Assembly: GCA_963798325.1 (NCBI GenBank)
Contig: CAWCSS010000009.1
Span: 372,001 to 436,000 of the forward strand
Origin: Solirubrobacter sp963798325
GTDB lineage: Bacteria > Actinomycetota > Thermoleophilia > Solirubrobacterales > Solirubrobacteraceae
Reading direction: 5' to 3'
Length of the DNA stretch: 64,000 bases
Below are positions 46,386-55,124 of the stretch, one piece after another (positions within the stretch are counted from its first letter, which is position 1; each line of letters starts with the position of its first letter). The notes beneath the pieces were generated by a model. It saw only the letters and a program-made list of their open reading frames with translations. It ran no database searches and was not told the DNA's origin. The translations under genes were made by a program, and so were the position numbers.

Positions 46386-48836
46386 TCAGCGGACGACGAA
46401 ATTGACCAGCTTGGATGGCACGACGATGACCTTCACGACGTCCTTGCCGTCCATATGCGCCTGAACGTTCGGGCGTTCGCGGCCCAGTGCCTCGAGTTCC
46501 TCGCGGGTCGCGGTCGCCGGCGCCTGGATGCGGTCGCGCACCTTGCCGTTGACCTGCAGGACGATCTCGACGACGTCGCGCTCGAGCATCGCCAGGTCGG
46601 CCTCAGGCCAGGGCGTCTCCCACACGCGCTCGCCCGTCAGCTGCTCGAAGACCTCAGCGCCCGTGTGCGGCGCGAACGGGAAGATCAGCGAGGCCGCGGT
46701 CGCGGTCGCGAAGCGCAAGGCCGCGGGCTGGACCTTGTCGCGGCGGCGGTAGGCCTCGTTGACCAGCTCCATGACGGCGGCGATCGCCGTGTTGAAGGCG
46801 AAGCGGCCGGCCATGTCGTTGGTGACCTTGTCGATCGCCCAGTGCGCCTTGCGCATCAGCTCCAGGTCATCGCCCTGGGGTGTCTCCAGGGGACCCAGCA
46901 GCGGCTGCGGCTCGCCGTCGGCGGCCAGGTTGGTGCCCAGGCGCCACAGGCGAGCAAGGAAGCGGTGGACACCCTCGACGCCCTCGTCGGTCCAGTCGGC
47001 GTCCTGGTCGGGCGCGCCGATGAACAGGATGTACGAGCGGGCGGTGTCCGCGCCGTAGCGCTCGACGTACGGCGCCGGGCTGATCATGTTGCCCTTGGAC
47101 TTGGACATCTTCGCCCCGTCGCGGGTGATCATGCCCTGCGTGAAGAGCGCCTTGAACGGCTCCTGGGCGTCCAGCAGCTCCAGGTCGGCCAGCGCCTTCA
47201 CGAAGAAGCGCGCGTACATCAGGTGCAGGATCGCGTGCTCGACGCCGCCGACGTACTGGTCGACCGGCATCCAGCTGTTGAGGACCTTCTTGTCCCACGC
47301 AGCCTCGTCGTTGTTGGCGTCCGTGTAGCGCAGGTAGTACCAGGACGAGTCGACGAACGTGTCCATCGTGTCGGTCTCGCGGCGCGCGGGACCGCCGCAG
47401 ATCGGGCACTCGGTGTTGACCCAGTCCGTGGCCGCGGCCAACGGCGACTTGCCCTGCGGCGCGTAGTCCTCGACGTCGGGCAGGATGACCGGCAGGTCGG
47501 CCTCAGGCACCGGGACCATGCCGTGCGTGTCGCAGTAGACGATCGGGATCGGGCAGCCCCAGTAGCGCTGGCGGGACAGCAGCCAGTCACGCAGGCGGTA
47601 GTTGATCGACCGGTGGCCCTTGCCGTCGCGGTCGAGCCAGTCGACGATCTTCTCCAGCGCCTCGCGGTTGTGCAGGCCGTCGAACTCGGGAGCGGAGTTC
47701 ACCAGCGGACCGTCGCCGGAATAGGGCAGCTCCTCGCCGCCGCCGACGACGCGGCGGATCGGCAGGCCGAACTCGGTGGCGAAGTCGAAGTCGCGCTCGT
47801 CGTGGCCGGGGACGGCCATGATCGCGCCGGTGCCGTACTCCATCAGCACGTAGTCGGCGACGTACATCGGGATCTTCTCGCCGTTGACCGGGTTGATCAC
47901 GCTGCGGCCCAGGGGGACGCCGGTCTTCGTGCGGTCGGTGTCGGCGCGCTCTTCCTTGCTCTCGGTCAGCACCGTGTTGACGTACGTGCGCACGGCGGAC
48001 TCCTGCTCCGTGCCGGCTGCCAGGCGCAGGACGTCGGGGTGTTCGGGCGCCATCACGAAGAACGTGGCGCCGAACAGCGTGTCCGGGCGGGTGGTGAAGA
48101 CGGGGTATTCACGGCCGGAGTCGGGCTCCGTGAAGGTCACCTCGGCGCCTTCGGAGCGGCCGATCCAGTTGCGCTGCATCGTGACCACGTGATGCGGCCA
48201 GTCGATCGTCTCGAGATCGTCGAGCAGGCGATCGGCGTAGTCGGTGATGCGGAAGAACCACTGCTCGAGCTGGCGCAGCTCGACCGCGGTGCCGCAGCGC
48301 TCGCAGTGGCCGTCGATGACCTGCTCGTTGGCGAGCACGGTGGCGTCCTTGGGACACCAGTTGACGGCGGCTTCCTTGCGGTAGGCCAGCCCGCGCTCGA
48401 AGAGCTTGAGGAAGATCCACTGCGTCCAGCGGTAGTAGCGCGGCTCGTGGGTGCCGAACTCGCGCGACCAGTCGATCGAGATGCCCCACGAGCGGAACTG
48501 CTGCTGGAAGGACGCGATCGACTTCTCGGTCGCCTCGCGCGGGTGCACGCCGGTCTTGATCGCGTTGTTCTCCGCCGGCAGGCCGAACGCGTCGTAGCCC
48601 ATCGGGTGCAGCACGCGCATGCCGTTGCGCCGCCGGAAGTGCGCGACCGCGTCACCGACCGAGTAGTTCTTCAGGTGCCCCATGTGGGGCTCGCCGGACG
48701 GATAGGGCAGCATCTCGAGCACGTAGGAGCGCGGCGCCCCGTCGACGTCGTTGGGAACTTCCCACGTGCGCTCCCGCTCCCAGATCTCCTGCCACTTGCG
48801 TTCGATCTCGTGCGGCTCGTAACGATGCTCGGCCAT
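46386..48836 (-). CDS. leuS: Leucyl-tRNA synthetase
   Basis: This 816-residue class I synthetase has the HIGH-type motif YPSGEPHMGHLKNYSVGD, an editing domain (FTTRPDTLFGATFFVMAPEH), zinc-knuckle cysteines (CERCG; CPICG) and KMSKSKGNMISP. The C-terminal domain ends VIVVPSKLVNFVVR. Length is typical of bacterial LeuRS. ATG 48836 has no Shine-Dalgarno sequence; a TAACCT box lies nine bases upstream. No T-box leader is present. Confidence 0.98.
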   Translation of the reverse strand: MAEHRYEPHEIERKWQEIWERERTWEVPNDVDGAPRSYVLEMLPYPSGEPHMGHLKNYSVGDAVAHFRRRNGMRVLHPMGYDAFGLPAENNAIKTGVHPREATEKSIASFQQQFRSWGISIDWSREFGTHEPRYYRWTQWIFLKLFERGLAYRKEAAVNWCPKDATVLANEQVIDGHCERCGTAVELRQLEQWFFRITDYADRLLDDLETIDWPHHVVTMQRNWIGRSEGAEVTFTEPDSGREYPVFTTRPDTLFGATFFVMAPEHPDVLRLAAGTEQESAVRTYVNTVLTESKEERADTDRTKTGVPLGRSVINPVNGEKIPMYVADYVLMEYGTGAIMAVPGHDERDFDFATEFGLPIRRVVGGGEELPYSGDGPLVNSAPEFDGLHNREALEKIVDWLDRDGKGHRSINYRLRDWLLSRQRYWGCPIPIVYCDTHGMVPVPEADLPVILPDVEDYAPQGKSPLAAATDWVNTECPICGGPARRETDTMDTFVDSSWYYLRYTDANNDEAAWDKKVLNSWMPVDQYVGGVEHAILHLMYARFFVKALADLELLDAQEPFKALFTQGMITRDGAKMSKSKGNMISPAPYVERYGADTARSYILFIGAPDQDADWTDEGVEGVHRFLARLWRLGTNLAADGEPQPLLGPLETPQGDDLELMRKAHWAIDKVTNDMAGRFAFNTAIAAVMELVNEAYRRRDKVQPAALRFATATAASLIFPFAPHTGAEVFEQLTGERVWETPWPEADLAMLERDVVEIVLQVNGKVRDRIQAPATATREELEALGRERPNVQAHMDGKDVVKVIVVPSKLVNFVVR

Positions 48837-48906
48837 GAGTCGCGGAGGTTAGCGGCAAGACCGCGTGCTTCCCCTCGGAGAGTTCGCGATAAGCTGTGGG
48901 CACCAC

Positions 48907-48979
48907 GGGGCTATAGCTCAGCTGGGAGAGCGCCTGCATGGCATGCAGGAGGTCGACGGTTCGAGCCCGTCTAGCTCCA
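48907..48979 (+). tRNA. tRNA-Ala (anticodon GGC)
   Basis: A 73-base cloverleaf: acceptor GGGGCTA/TAGCTCC with discriminator A, D-arm AGCTCAGCTGGGAGAGC, anticodon loop with GGC flanked by TGCA stems, and T-arm GACGGTTCGAGCCCGTC. The CCA end is not encoded. It reads on the plus strand, divergent from leuS, with a candidate -10 (TAAGCT) about ten bases upstream. Confidence 0.95.
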
Positions 48980-48982
48980 TGA

Positions 48983-49010
48983 CGAAAGGCCGCCTTCGGG
49001 CGGCCTTTCG
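48983..49010 (+). terminator. Terminator after tRNA-Ala
   Basis: A 12-bp perfect stem (CGAAAGGCCGCC) capped by a TTCG tetraloop lies three bases after the tRNA, followed by CGTTTCTC. It could also stop transcripts from rsfS on the other strand. Confidence 0.75.
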
Positions 49011-49056
49011 CGTTTCTCGGGCGCGCGGCGACGGGCCGCGGGCAAGGTTCGAGCCG

Positions 49057-49431
49057 CTAGTCCTCGATGACGCGCTTGGGCGCCTCGCCCCAGAGCTGCT
49101 CGAGGCGGTAGTACTCGCGCGCGTCCGGCGTGAAGATGTGGACGATCACGTCGAGGTAGTCCATCAGGATCCAGCGCGACTCGGCCAGGCCCTCGACGCG
49201 GCGCGGCAGCAGGCCGTGGTCCTTCTTCATGTTCTCGTGGATCCGGTCGTGGATCGCCTTGGCCTGACGATCGGTGCCGCCGGTGGCGATCACGAAGTAG
49301 TCCGTGTAACCGAGGACGCCGCGGAGGTCGAGCTCCGTGATGTCGATCGCCTTCACGTCGGACGCGTAGCCGGCGACCAGCGCGGACAGCTTGGCCGGCT
49401 CGATCGGGGCCGCAGCCTTGGGGGCGCTCAT
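49057..49431 (-). CDS. rsfS: Ribosomal silencing factor RsfS (Iojap)
   Basis: This 124-residue protein binds uL14 and prevents subunit joining during starvation. DLRGVLGYTDYFVIATGGTDRQ and WILMDYLDVIVHIFTPDAREYYRLEQLWG are family signatures. ATG 49431 overlaps the nadD stop (ATGA), the classic nadD-rsfS arrangement. Confidence 0.96.
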   Translation of the reverse strand: MSAPKAAAPIEPAKLSALVAGYASDVKAIDITELDLRGVLGYTDYFVIATGGTDRQAKAIHDRIHENMKKDHGLLPRRVEGLAESRWILMDYLDVIVHIFTPDAREYYRLEQLWGEAPKRVIED

Positions 49432-50021
49432 GCGTACAGCCCTTCGGTCGCGATGTAGTTGGCCACCGGGTCGGTCACCAGGTAGCGAATAGGGCGGCCG
49501 GCGGCGACACGGCGGCGGATCGAAGAAGAAGAGATGTCCAGTCGAGGCATATCGAAAAAGCGGATCTTGTCGGCGCCGGCAAGCCCGGCGAGGCGCTCCA
49601 TGATGTCCGTGCGGCGGATGCCCTCGCGCTCGGCGACACCGAGCGTCGCCAGCGAGAGAACGGCCTCCGGCTCGTGCCACGTGGGCAGTGCGTGGGCCAT
49701 GTCTCCTCCCATGATGAACGTCAACTCGTCCGCCGGGCTGGACTCATGCAGCCGTCTGAGGGTATCGACCGTGAAGGACCGACCCGGAACGTTGGCCTCC
49801 ACGCGTGACACCGAGAAGCGCTCGTCGCCCGCCACCGCCAGCCGGCAGAGCTCCACCCGCACCTCGACTCCGGGCTCGTCCTCGACCTCCTTGTGGGGCG
49901 GCGAGTAGACCGGGATGAACGTCACGCCGTCCAGGCCCAGCTGCGCGCACGCCTCCTGCGCGCAGACCAGATGGCCGAGGTGCGGAGGGTTGAACGTCCC
50001 GCCGAGCAGGCCGAGCTTCAA
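49428..50021 (-). CDS. nadD: Nicotinate-nucleotide adenylyltransferase
   Basis: NadD makes deamido-NAD from nicotinate mononucleotide and ATP. The 197-residue protein has GLLGGTFNPPHLGHLVCAQE (with the HxGH motif) and the C-terminal ISSSSIRRRV. It starts at TTG 50021, overlapping the proA stop as TTGA. A longer upstream frame is a shadow of proA. Confidence 0.96.
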   Translation of the reverse strand: MKLGLLGGTFNPPHLGHLVCAQEACAQLGLDGVTFIPVYSPPHKEVEDEPGVEVRVELCRLAVAGDERFSVSRVEANVPGRSFTVDTLRRLHESSPADELTFIMGGDMAHALPTWHEPEAVLSLATLGVAEREGIRRTDIMERLAGLAGADKIRFFDMPRLDISSSSIRRRVAAGRPIRYLVTDPVANYIATEGLYA

Positions 50022-51277
50022 GCCCGGACCTGGCCGTCGCCCTCGACCAGGTAGCGGGTCGAGCAGAGCTCGCGCAGGCCGATCGGGCCGCGCGCGTGCA
50101 GCTTCTGGGTCGAGTTGCCGATCTCCGCGCCCATGCCGAACTCGCCGCCGTCGGTGAAGCGCGTCGACGCGTTGACGTAGATGCAGGCGGAGTCGATCCC
50201 CAGCTGGAACGCCCGCGCGGACGCGAGCTCCTGGGTGATGATCGCCTCGGAGTGCCCGGACCCGTAGTGGTTGACGTGGTCGATCGCCTCGTCGACCGAA
50301 TCGACGACCCGCACCGCCAGGATCAACGCGAGGAACTCCTCGCCCCAGTCGGATTCGCCGGCCGGCGCGACGGTCGGATCGACGGCCTGAACGCGCTCGT
50401 CGCCGCGCAGCTCCACGCCCTCGGCCCGCAGCGCGGCGATCGCGCCCGGCAGGAACTCGGCCGCGACGCTCGAGTGCACCAGCAGCGTCTCCGCCGAATT
50501 GCACGTGCCCGGGCGCTGGACCTTGGCGTTGACGATGATCCGTTCGGCCGCGCCGAGATCGGCGGAGGCGTCGACGTAGACGTGGCAGTTGCCCGCCGCC
50601 GCGTAGATCACCGGGACGGTGGCGACCGCCGAGATCGCCTTCTTGAGCCCCTCTCCCCCGCGCGGGATGATCAGGTCGACGACGCCCTCCTGTGTGGCGA
50701 GCTCCTTCAGCGCCTCACGGTCGCCGGTGACGAGCCCGATCGACCCGTCCGGCAGCTCGGCCGCGGCCTCGATGGCGATTCGCGCCAGCACCGCATTGGA
50801 GTGCGCCGCGGAGGACGACCCTCGCAGCAGCACGGCGTTGCCGGACTTCAGGCACAGCGCGGCGGCGTCGATGGTGACGTTCGGCCGCGCCTCGTAGACG
50901 ACCGCGATCACGCCGAGCGGGACTCGAACCTTGCGGAAGTCGAGGCCGTTGGCCAGCCGGCCGCCGTCGACGACCTCACCCACCGGGTCCGGCAGCGCGG
51001 CGATCGCCCGCGCGCCGTCGGCGATCCCGCGGATGCGGGACGCGTTCAGCGCCAGCCGGTCCATCAGCGCATCCGACAGCCCGCTCTCGCGCCCCGCCTC
51101 GAGATCACGCGCGTTGGCCTCGAGAATCTCCGGCGTGCGCGCCTCCAGCGCGTCCGCGATCGCCAGCAGCGCACGGTTCTTCGTTGCCGAATCCACCTGC
51201 GCCAGCCGCCGGGCGGCGGCCTTGGCGGCACGGGCGAGATCGGTGACGGAGGACGAGGTGACGGTCGCGGCGGCCAT
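50018..51277 (-). CDS. proA: Gamma-glutamyl phosphate reductase
   Basis: ProA reduces glutamyl 5-phosphate to the semialdehyde for proline synthesis. The 419-residue protein shows VPLGVIAVVYEARPNVT, LRGSSSAAHSN, LIIPRGGEGL, the catalytic Cys in QRPGTCNSAETLLVH and the FGMGAEIGNSTQKLHARGP end. In related genomes it directly follows proB; here 2.7 kb of oppositely oriented genes lies between them, so it needs its own promoter in 51278-51360. Confidence 0.97.
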   Translation of the reverse strand: MAAATVTSSSVTDLARAAKAAARRLAQVDSATKNRALLAIADALEARTPEILEANARDLEAGRESGLSDALMDRLALNASRIRGIADGARAIAALPDPVGEVVDGGRLANGLDFRKVRVPLGVIAVVYEARPNVTIDAAALCLKSGNAVLLRGSSSAAHSNAVLARIAIEAAAELPDGSIGLVTGDREALKELATQEGVVDLIIPRGGEGLKKAISAVATVPVIYAAAGNCHVYVDASADLGAAERIIVNAKVQRPGTCNSAETLLVHSSVAAEFLPGAIAALRAEGVELRGDERVQAVDPTVAPAGESDWGEEFLALILAVRVVDSVDEAIDHVNHYGSGHSEAIITQELASARAFQLGIDSACIYVNASTRFTDGGEFGMGAEIGNSTQKLHARGPIGLRELCSTRYLVEGDGQVRA

Positions 51278-51360
51278 GGAACCAGTCTAAGCGGTCCCGG
51301 CAACGGGCCGGCGGGAATGCGCGGCGCGTACGGGCGGGCGAGCGGGGCGGGCGAGCCCGC

Positions 51361-51615
51361 GGACCGGCGAGAGGCCACGGACCGGCGAGAGGCCACGGAC
51401 CGGCGAGACGCCCAGGTCGCGGCGAGAGACCCAAGCCGCGGCGTGAGACCCGAGGCCGGCAAGACGGCCCCAGGCCGGCGAGAGCCCGCGGACCAGGGAG
51501 AGCCCGCGGGCCGGCGCGACGTCCCGGGCCAGCGCGACGTCCCGGGCCAGCGAGACGCCCCGGGCCAGCGAGACGCCCCGGGCCAGCGAGACGCCCCGGG
51601 CCAGCGAGAGGCGCG
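51361..51615. repeat. Minisatellite, about 14 units of 18-19 bp
   Basis: Tandem degenerate units of 18 bp, three of them 19 bp, fill half of the 482-base gap between proA and the IclR gene. The consensus is close to GGGCCAGCGAGACGCCCC. Units at 51544, 51562 and 51580 are identical; the proA-side units are more diverged (GGACCGGCGAGAGGCCAC). Because 18 is a multiple of three, all frames stay open and encode six-residue repeats, but no start or homology supports translation. Confidence 0.85.
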
Positions 51616-51710
51616 GGCGTCAGGGTGGTCGAGAGCGGGCGATCGTGGCCGGATGTGGTGGACGCGAACGCGGCAGGGCATTCGCAATCCCCCAAATCCA
51701 TCTGCTGTGC

Positions 51711-51724
51711 AGAATCGGGATTCC
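51711..51724. promoter_or_regulatory. Operator-like site 1 upstream of the IclR gene
   Basis: AGAATCGGGATTCC is an imperfect copy of the perfect palindrome 32 bases downstream. The centre-to-centre distance of about three helical turns puts both sites on one face of the DNA. Confidence 0.5.
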
Positions 51725-51742
51725 ACATGCGGCCGCTCGCGT

Positions 51743-51756
51743 AGAATCCGGATTCT
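51743..51756. promoter_or_regulatory. Operator-like site 2 upstream of the IclR gene
   Basis: AGAATCCGGATTCT is a perfect 14-bp palindrome ending three bases before GTG 51760, or 33 bases before ATG 51790. It is the best candidate binding site for the IclR regulator itself. Confidence 0.6.
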
Positions 51757-51759
51757 GCA

Positions 51760-52749
51760 GTGCAGAAGGATCCGCCGTTTCGTTTTTCGATGCCCGTTTC
51801 TCGCGACACCACGGTTCATGCGCTTGTGCGGGGCCTCGGCGTGCTCGAATTGCTGGCCGAGGTCGAGGACGCTGGTGTGGTCGAGATCGCGGAACGGACG
51901 CAGATCGGTCAGAGCACGGCGCATCGGTTGCTCGGCACGTTGGTGGAGGCCGGGTATGTGGCGCAGGACCCGCGGACGGCGCGGTATCGGCTCGGGTACA
52001 AGGTGCTGACGCTTGCGGGCGGGCCGCGGCGGCGCACCGATCGGTTGCGGATGACGGCGCAACCGCATTTGAACGCGATTCGCGATGCGCTGGAGGAGAC
52101 GGCGAACCTGGTGATTCGCGAGGACGCGTATGCGGTGTACCTCGAGCAGGCGCTGAGCTCGCGGGCTGTGCGGTGGTTCACGGAGGTCGGGCAGCGGGTG
52201 CCCGTGCACGCGTGTGCGGCGGGGAAGGCGATGCTCGCCGCCGACCAGAAGCCAGCGTTCTTCGACGCGTCGAGTCTCGTGCCCGCGATCCTCGCGGCGC
52301 TGGTGGCCGAGAGCGACGTGGCGCCGACGTCGAGCGATCTGGTCGACGCGCTCCGCGCCGCCAGGGAACGGGAGGAGGCGCGCAGACTGGTCGGCCGGGG
52401 CCCGGACGCCGGCCCCGGCGGGACGCTCGCGGCGCACTCGTTGTCCGCGGAGGCGAAGCCACTCGAGACGCTGACGCCCCGGACGCTCGCGGACGAGGCC
52501 GCGCTCGAAGCGGACCTCGAGCGCACGCGCAGCCGCGGCTACGCGATCGACGAAGAGGAGTACGAGGAGGGCATCGCGTGCGTCGGTGCCGCCGTGCTCG
52601 GCCATGACGAGAAGCCGCTCGCGGCGATCAGCGTGTCCGCTCCCGCGCCGCGGTTGCGGCGGCTCGGGTTCGATGAGATCGGCCGGCGCGTCGCGGACCA
52701 GGCGCTCGCGCTCTCGCGCGAGCTCGGCTATCAACGACCGCGCACATGA
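51760..52749 (+). CDS. IclR-family regulator of the guanine deaminase gene
   Basis: This protein of about 329 residues has an N-terminal winged helix (VRGLGVLELLAEVEDAGVVEIAERTQIGQSTAHRLLGTLVEAG, read in parts) and a C-terminal IclR effector domain (HACAAGKAMLAA, RGYAIDEEEYEEGIACVGAAV and AAISVSAPAPRL). Between the two halves of the effector domain there is an insertion of about 60 residues, rich in Ala, Arg and Gly (about 175-235), making it longer than the usual 250-260. GTG 51760 or ATG 51790 may be the start. It overlaps the deaminase gene (ATGA) and probably senses a purine. Confidence 0.9.
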   Translation: MQKDPPFRFSMPVSRDTTVHALVRGLGVLELLAEVEDAGVVEIAERTQIGQSTAHRLLGTLVEAGYVAQDPRTARYRLGYKVLTLAGGPRRRTDRLRMTAQPHLNAIRDALEETANLVIREDAYAVYLEQALSSRAVRWFTEVGQRVPVHACAAGKAMLAADQKPAFFDASSLVPAILAALVAESDVAPTSSDLVDALRAAREREEARRLVGRGPDAGPGGTLAAHSLSAEAKPLETLTPRTLADEAALEADLERTRSRGYAIDEEEYEEGIACVGAAVLGHDEKPLAAISVSAPAPRLRRLGFDEIGRRVADQALALSRELGYQRPRT

Positions 52750-54086
52750 CGACGATCCTGCGCGCCCGCGTGGCGCACACGCCGAGAGACCCGTTCACAC
52801 AGAGCAACGCGCTGGAGACGTACGACGACGGCGCCGTGGCCTTCGACGACGGCGGCACGATCAGGGCGACCGGCCCGTACGCCGAGGTGCGCAAGCAGCA
52901 TCCGGACGCCGACGTGCAGGACCGCCGCGACTGCTTCCTGCTCCCCGGGCTCATCGACACCCACGTGCACTATCCGCAGATCCCCGTGATCGGCGCGATG
53001 GGGCTGGAGTTGCTCGACTGGCTCGCCCAGCGCACGCTGCCCGAGGAGGCCAGGATGGCCGACGAAGCCCACGCGCGCCGCGCCGCGCGGCGGTTCGTAC
53101 GCCTGCTGGCGGCCAACGGCACCACGAGCGCGCTCGTGTTCGGCTCGCACTTCCCCCAGGCCCAGCAGACGCTGTTCGAGGAAGCCGACCACGCCGGCCT
53201 GCGGATCGCGAGCGGGCTCGTGGTCTCCGACCGCAACCTGCGGCCCGAGCTCGAGGTCACTCCGGAACAGGCCTACGAAGCGAGCAAGCGGCTGCTCGAT
53301 CGCTGGCACGGCCACGACAAGCTGCGCTACGTCGTCACGCCACGCTTCTCGGTCTCGTGCACCAACCCGATGCTCGAGGCGTGCCGCGCGCTGCTCGACG
53401 ATGCGCCTGAAGTGCTCTTCACCAGCCACGTCAACGAGAGCCCGGGCGAGATCGAATTCGTCAAGGAGCTGTTCCCGGAGGCCAAGGACTACATCGGCAC
53501 CTATGAGGACGCCGGGCTGCTCACCGACCGCAGCGTGCTGGCGCACAACGTCCACGTGTCCGACGACGAGCTGCATCGACTGGCGCACGCCAACACCGCG
53601 ATCGCGCACTGCCCGTCGAGCAACGCGTTCCTGTCGAGCGGCATCTTCGCCATGGCCCGCCATGTCGAGCACGGCGTGCGCTTCGGGATGGGCACGGACG
53701 TCGGGGCCGGCACCGGCCTGAGCATGCTCAAGGAGGGCCTCGTCGCCTACCACGTGCAGATGGTCCGCGACCAGGGCCATACGCTCGGCCCGGCGCACCT
53801 GCTCTATCTGGCCACCGCGGCGGGTGCGGCGACACTCGGCCACGCCCACCTGACGGGTGACCTGACACCCGGCAAGGCCGCCGACATCGTGCTTCTGCGT
53901 CCGCCCGCCGGCAGCACCCTGGAGGCCGTGCTGGAGGACGCGCCCTCGTGGGAGGCCGCGCTCGGCGCGATCTTCACCCTCGCCCGCGAGGAGGCCGTGC
54001 TCGAGGTCCGCGTCGCCGGTGACGTCGTGTTCTCACGCGAGGACGAAGTAGTCCCGGTGGACGGCTTCCTCGGTCGCCCGCGGTAG
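52746..54086 (+). CDS. guaD: Guanine deaminase
   Basis: This 446-residue amidohydrolase converts guanine to xanthine and ammonia. The metal motif appears as LPGLIDTHVHYPQ, where the trailing YPQ is typical of guanine deaminases. Further signatures are TSHVNESPGEI, AHNVHVSDDEL, AHCPSSNAFLSSG and GTDVGAGTGLSML. It is translationally coupled to the IclR regulator. Its 3' end overlaps the convergent proB by 54 bases, so transcripts would collide. Confidence 0.92.
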   Translation: MTTILRARVAHTPRDPFTQSNALETYDDGAVAFDDGGTIRATGPYAEVRKQHPDADVQDRRDCFLLPGLIDTHVHYPQIPVIGAMGLELLDWLAQRTLPEEARMADEAHARRAARRFVRLLAANGTTSALVFGSHFPQAQQTLFEEADHAGLRIASGLVVSDRNLRPELEVTPEQAYEASKRLLDRWHGHDKLRYVVTPRFSVSCTNPMLEACRALLDDAPEVLFTSHVNESPGEIEFVKELFPEAKDYIGTYEDAGLLTDRSVLAHNVHVSDDELHRLAHANTAIAHCPSSNAFLSSGIFAMARHVEHGVRFGMGTDVGAGTGLSMLKEGLVAYHVQMVRDQGHTLGPAHLLYLATAAGAATLGHAHLTGDLTPGKAADIVLLRPPAGSTLEAVLEDAPSWEAALGAIFTLAREEAVLEVRVAGDVVFSREDEVVPVDGFLGRPR

Positions 54087-55124
54087 CACCTCGCGCACGG
54101 CGGAGGACTTCATCCCCATAACCCGCCGCAACTCGGCGGCGGAGTAGTTGGAGATGCCTTTGCCGACCGCATCCGGCCCGGCCATGACGTCCACTGCGTC
54201 GCCGGCCTCGAACGCGCCGTCCACGGACACGATGCCAACCGGCAGCAGCGAGGTGCCGCCGTCACGCAACGCGCGGGCCGCGCCCGCGTCCACGACCACG
54301 GTCCCCAGTGACGGCTTCGCGTACTTGAGCCACAACTTGAACGAGGGCTGACGCACGGGGTGCGGCGCGAACCGCGTGCCGACCGGCTCGCCCGCCCAGG
54401 CCCGCGCGAGCACGCCGGCCTCGAACCCGCTCCCGATCACCGTGGGGATGCCGGCCGCGGTGGCCATCTCGGCGGCGGCCACCTTCGAGCGCATCCCGCC
54501 CGAGCCCAGGGGCGAGGTCATTGAGGAGATCGACAGCGCGGAGAGCTCCGCCGGGTCCGAGACGGTCTCGACGAGGCGAGCGTCGGCGTCAGAGCGCGGG
54601 TCACCCGTGAATAGCCCCGAGGTCGAGGTCAGCAGCAACAGCAGCGACGCGTCGACCAGCACCGCGACCTGCGCCGCCAGGAAGTCGTTGTCGCCGAAGG
54701 AGATCTCGTCGGTGGTCGTCGTGTCGTTCTCGTTGATGACCGGCACGATCCGCCACTCGACCAGCTTGCGCAGGGTGCGGCGGGCGTTCAGGTAGTGCGT
54801 CCGCGCGCTCATGTCGAAGAACGTCAGCAGCACCTGCGCCGACTGGATGCCGCGCTCGCGCAGGTACTCGTCGTAGGTGCGATACAGCCGTCCCTGGCCG
54901 ACCGCCGACGCCGCCTGGAGCTCCTCGACCGCCCGCGGCCGCCCGTTCAGCCCGAGCAGGTGGATGCCGCGGGCGATCGCGCCGGAGGTCACGACGACCA
55001 CGTTGACGCCGGTCGCGTGCAGCGCCGCGACCTCCTCGCAGATCCGCGCGACCACGCTCAGCCGCAACGCGCCGGTGTCCTCGGCGACGATCGACGACCC
55101 CAGCTTGACGACCGCGACCGGCAC
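54033..55124 (-). CDS. proB: Glutamate 5-kinase
   Basis: ProB phosphorylates glutamate in the first step of proline synthesis. The 363-residue protein has VAVVKLGSSIVAED, VVVTSGAIARG, VPVINENDTTTTDEISFGDND, GSGGMRSKVAAAEMA and a C-terminal PUA domain (GKGISNYSAAELRRVMG). GTG 55124 overlaps the obg stop by one base. Its last 54 bases are overlapped by guaD on the other strand. Confidence 0.97.
   Translation of the reverse strand: MPVAVVKLGSSIVAEDTGALRLSVVARICEEVAALHATGVNVVVVTSGAIARGIHLLGLNGRPRAVEELQAASAVGQGRLYRTYDEYLRERGIQSAQVLLTFFDMSARTHYLNARRTLRKLVEWRIVPVINENDTTTTDEISFGDNDFLAAQVAVLVDASLLLLLTSTSGLFTGDPRSDADARLVETVSDPAELSALSISSMTSPLGSGGMRSKVAAAEMATAAGIPTVIGSGFEAGVLARAWAGEPVGTRFAPHPVRQPSFKLWLKYAKPSLGTVVVDAGAARALRDGGTSLLPVGIVSVDGAFEAGDAVDVMAGPDAVGKGISNYSAAELRRVMGMKSSAVREVLPRATEEAVHRDYFVLA

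Noticed and set aside
48837..48906. T-box or other leader element upstream of leuS
   Set aside because: Only 70 bases separate leuS from the tRNA gene, and neither a specifier loop nor a T-box sequence can be seen.
51361..51615. Possible CRISPR array
   Set aside because: The units are contiguous and 18-19 bp long with no unique spacers, and no cas genes are nearby.
51105..51812. Minus-strand frame encoding LAGPGR-type repeats
   Set aside because: The repeats are a by-product of the 18-bp DNA unit. The frame continues antisense to the IclR operator region and in a shifted frame into proA.
50096..52009. A 637-residue plus-strand open frame across proA, the minisatellite and the IclR start
   Set aside because: It is antisense to proA for most of its length and open because of GC bias and the 18-bp repeat period. 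It has no recognisable domain.
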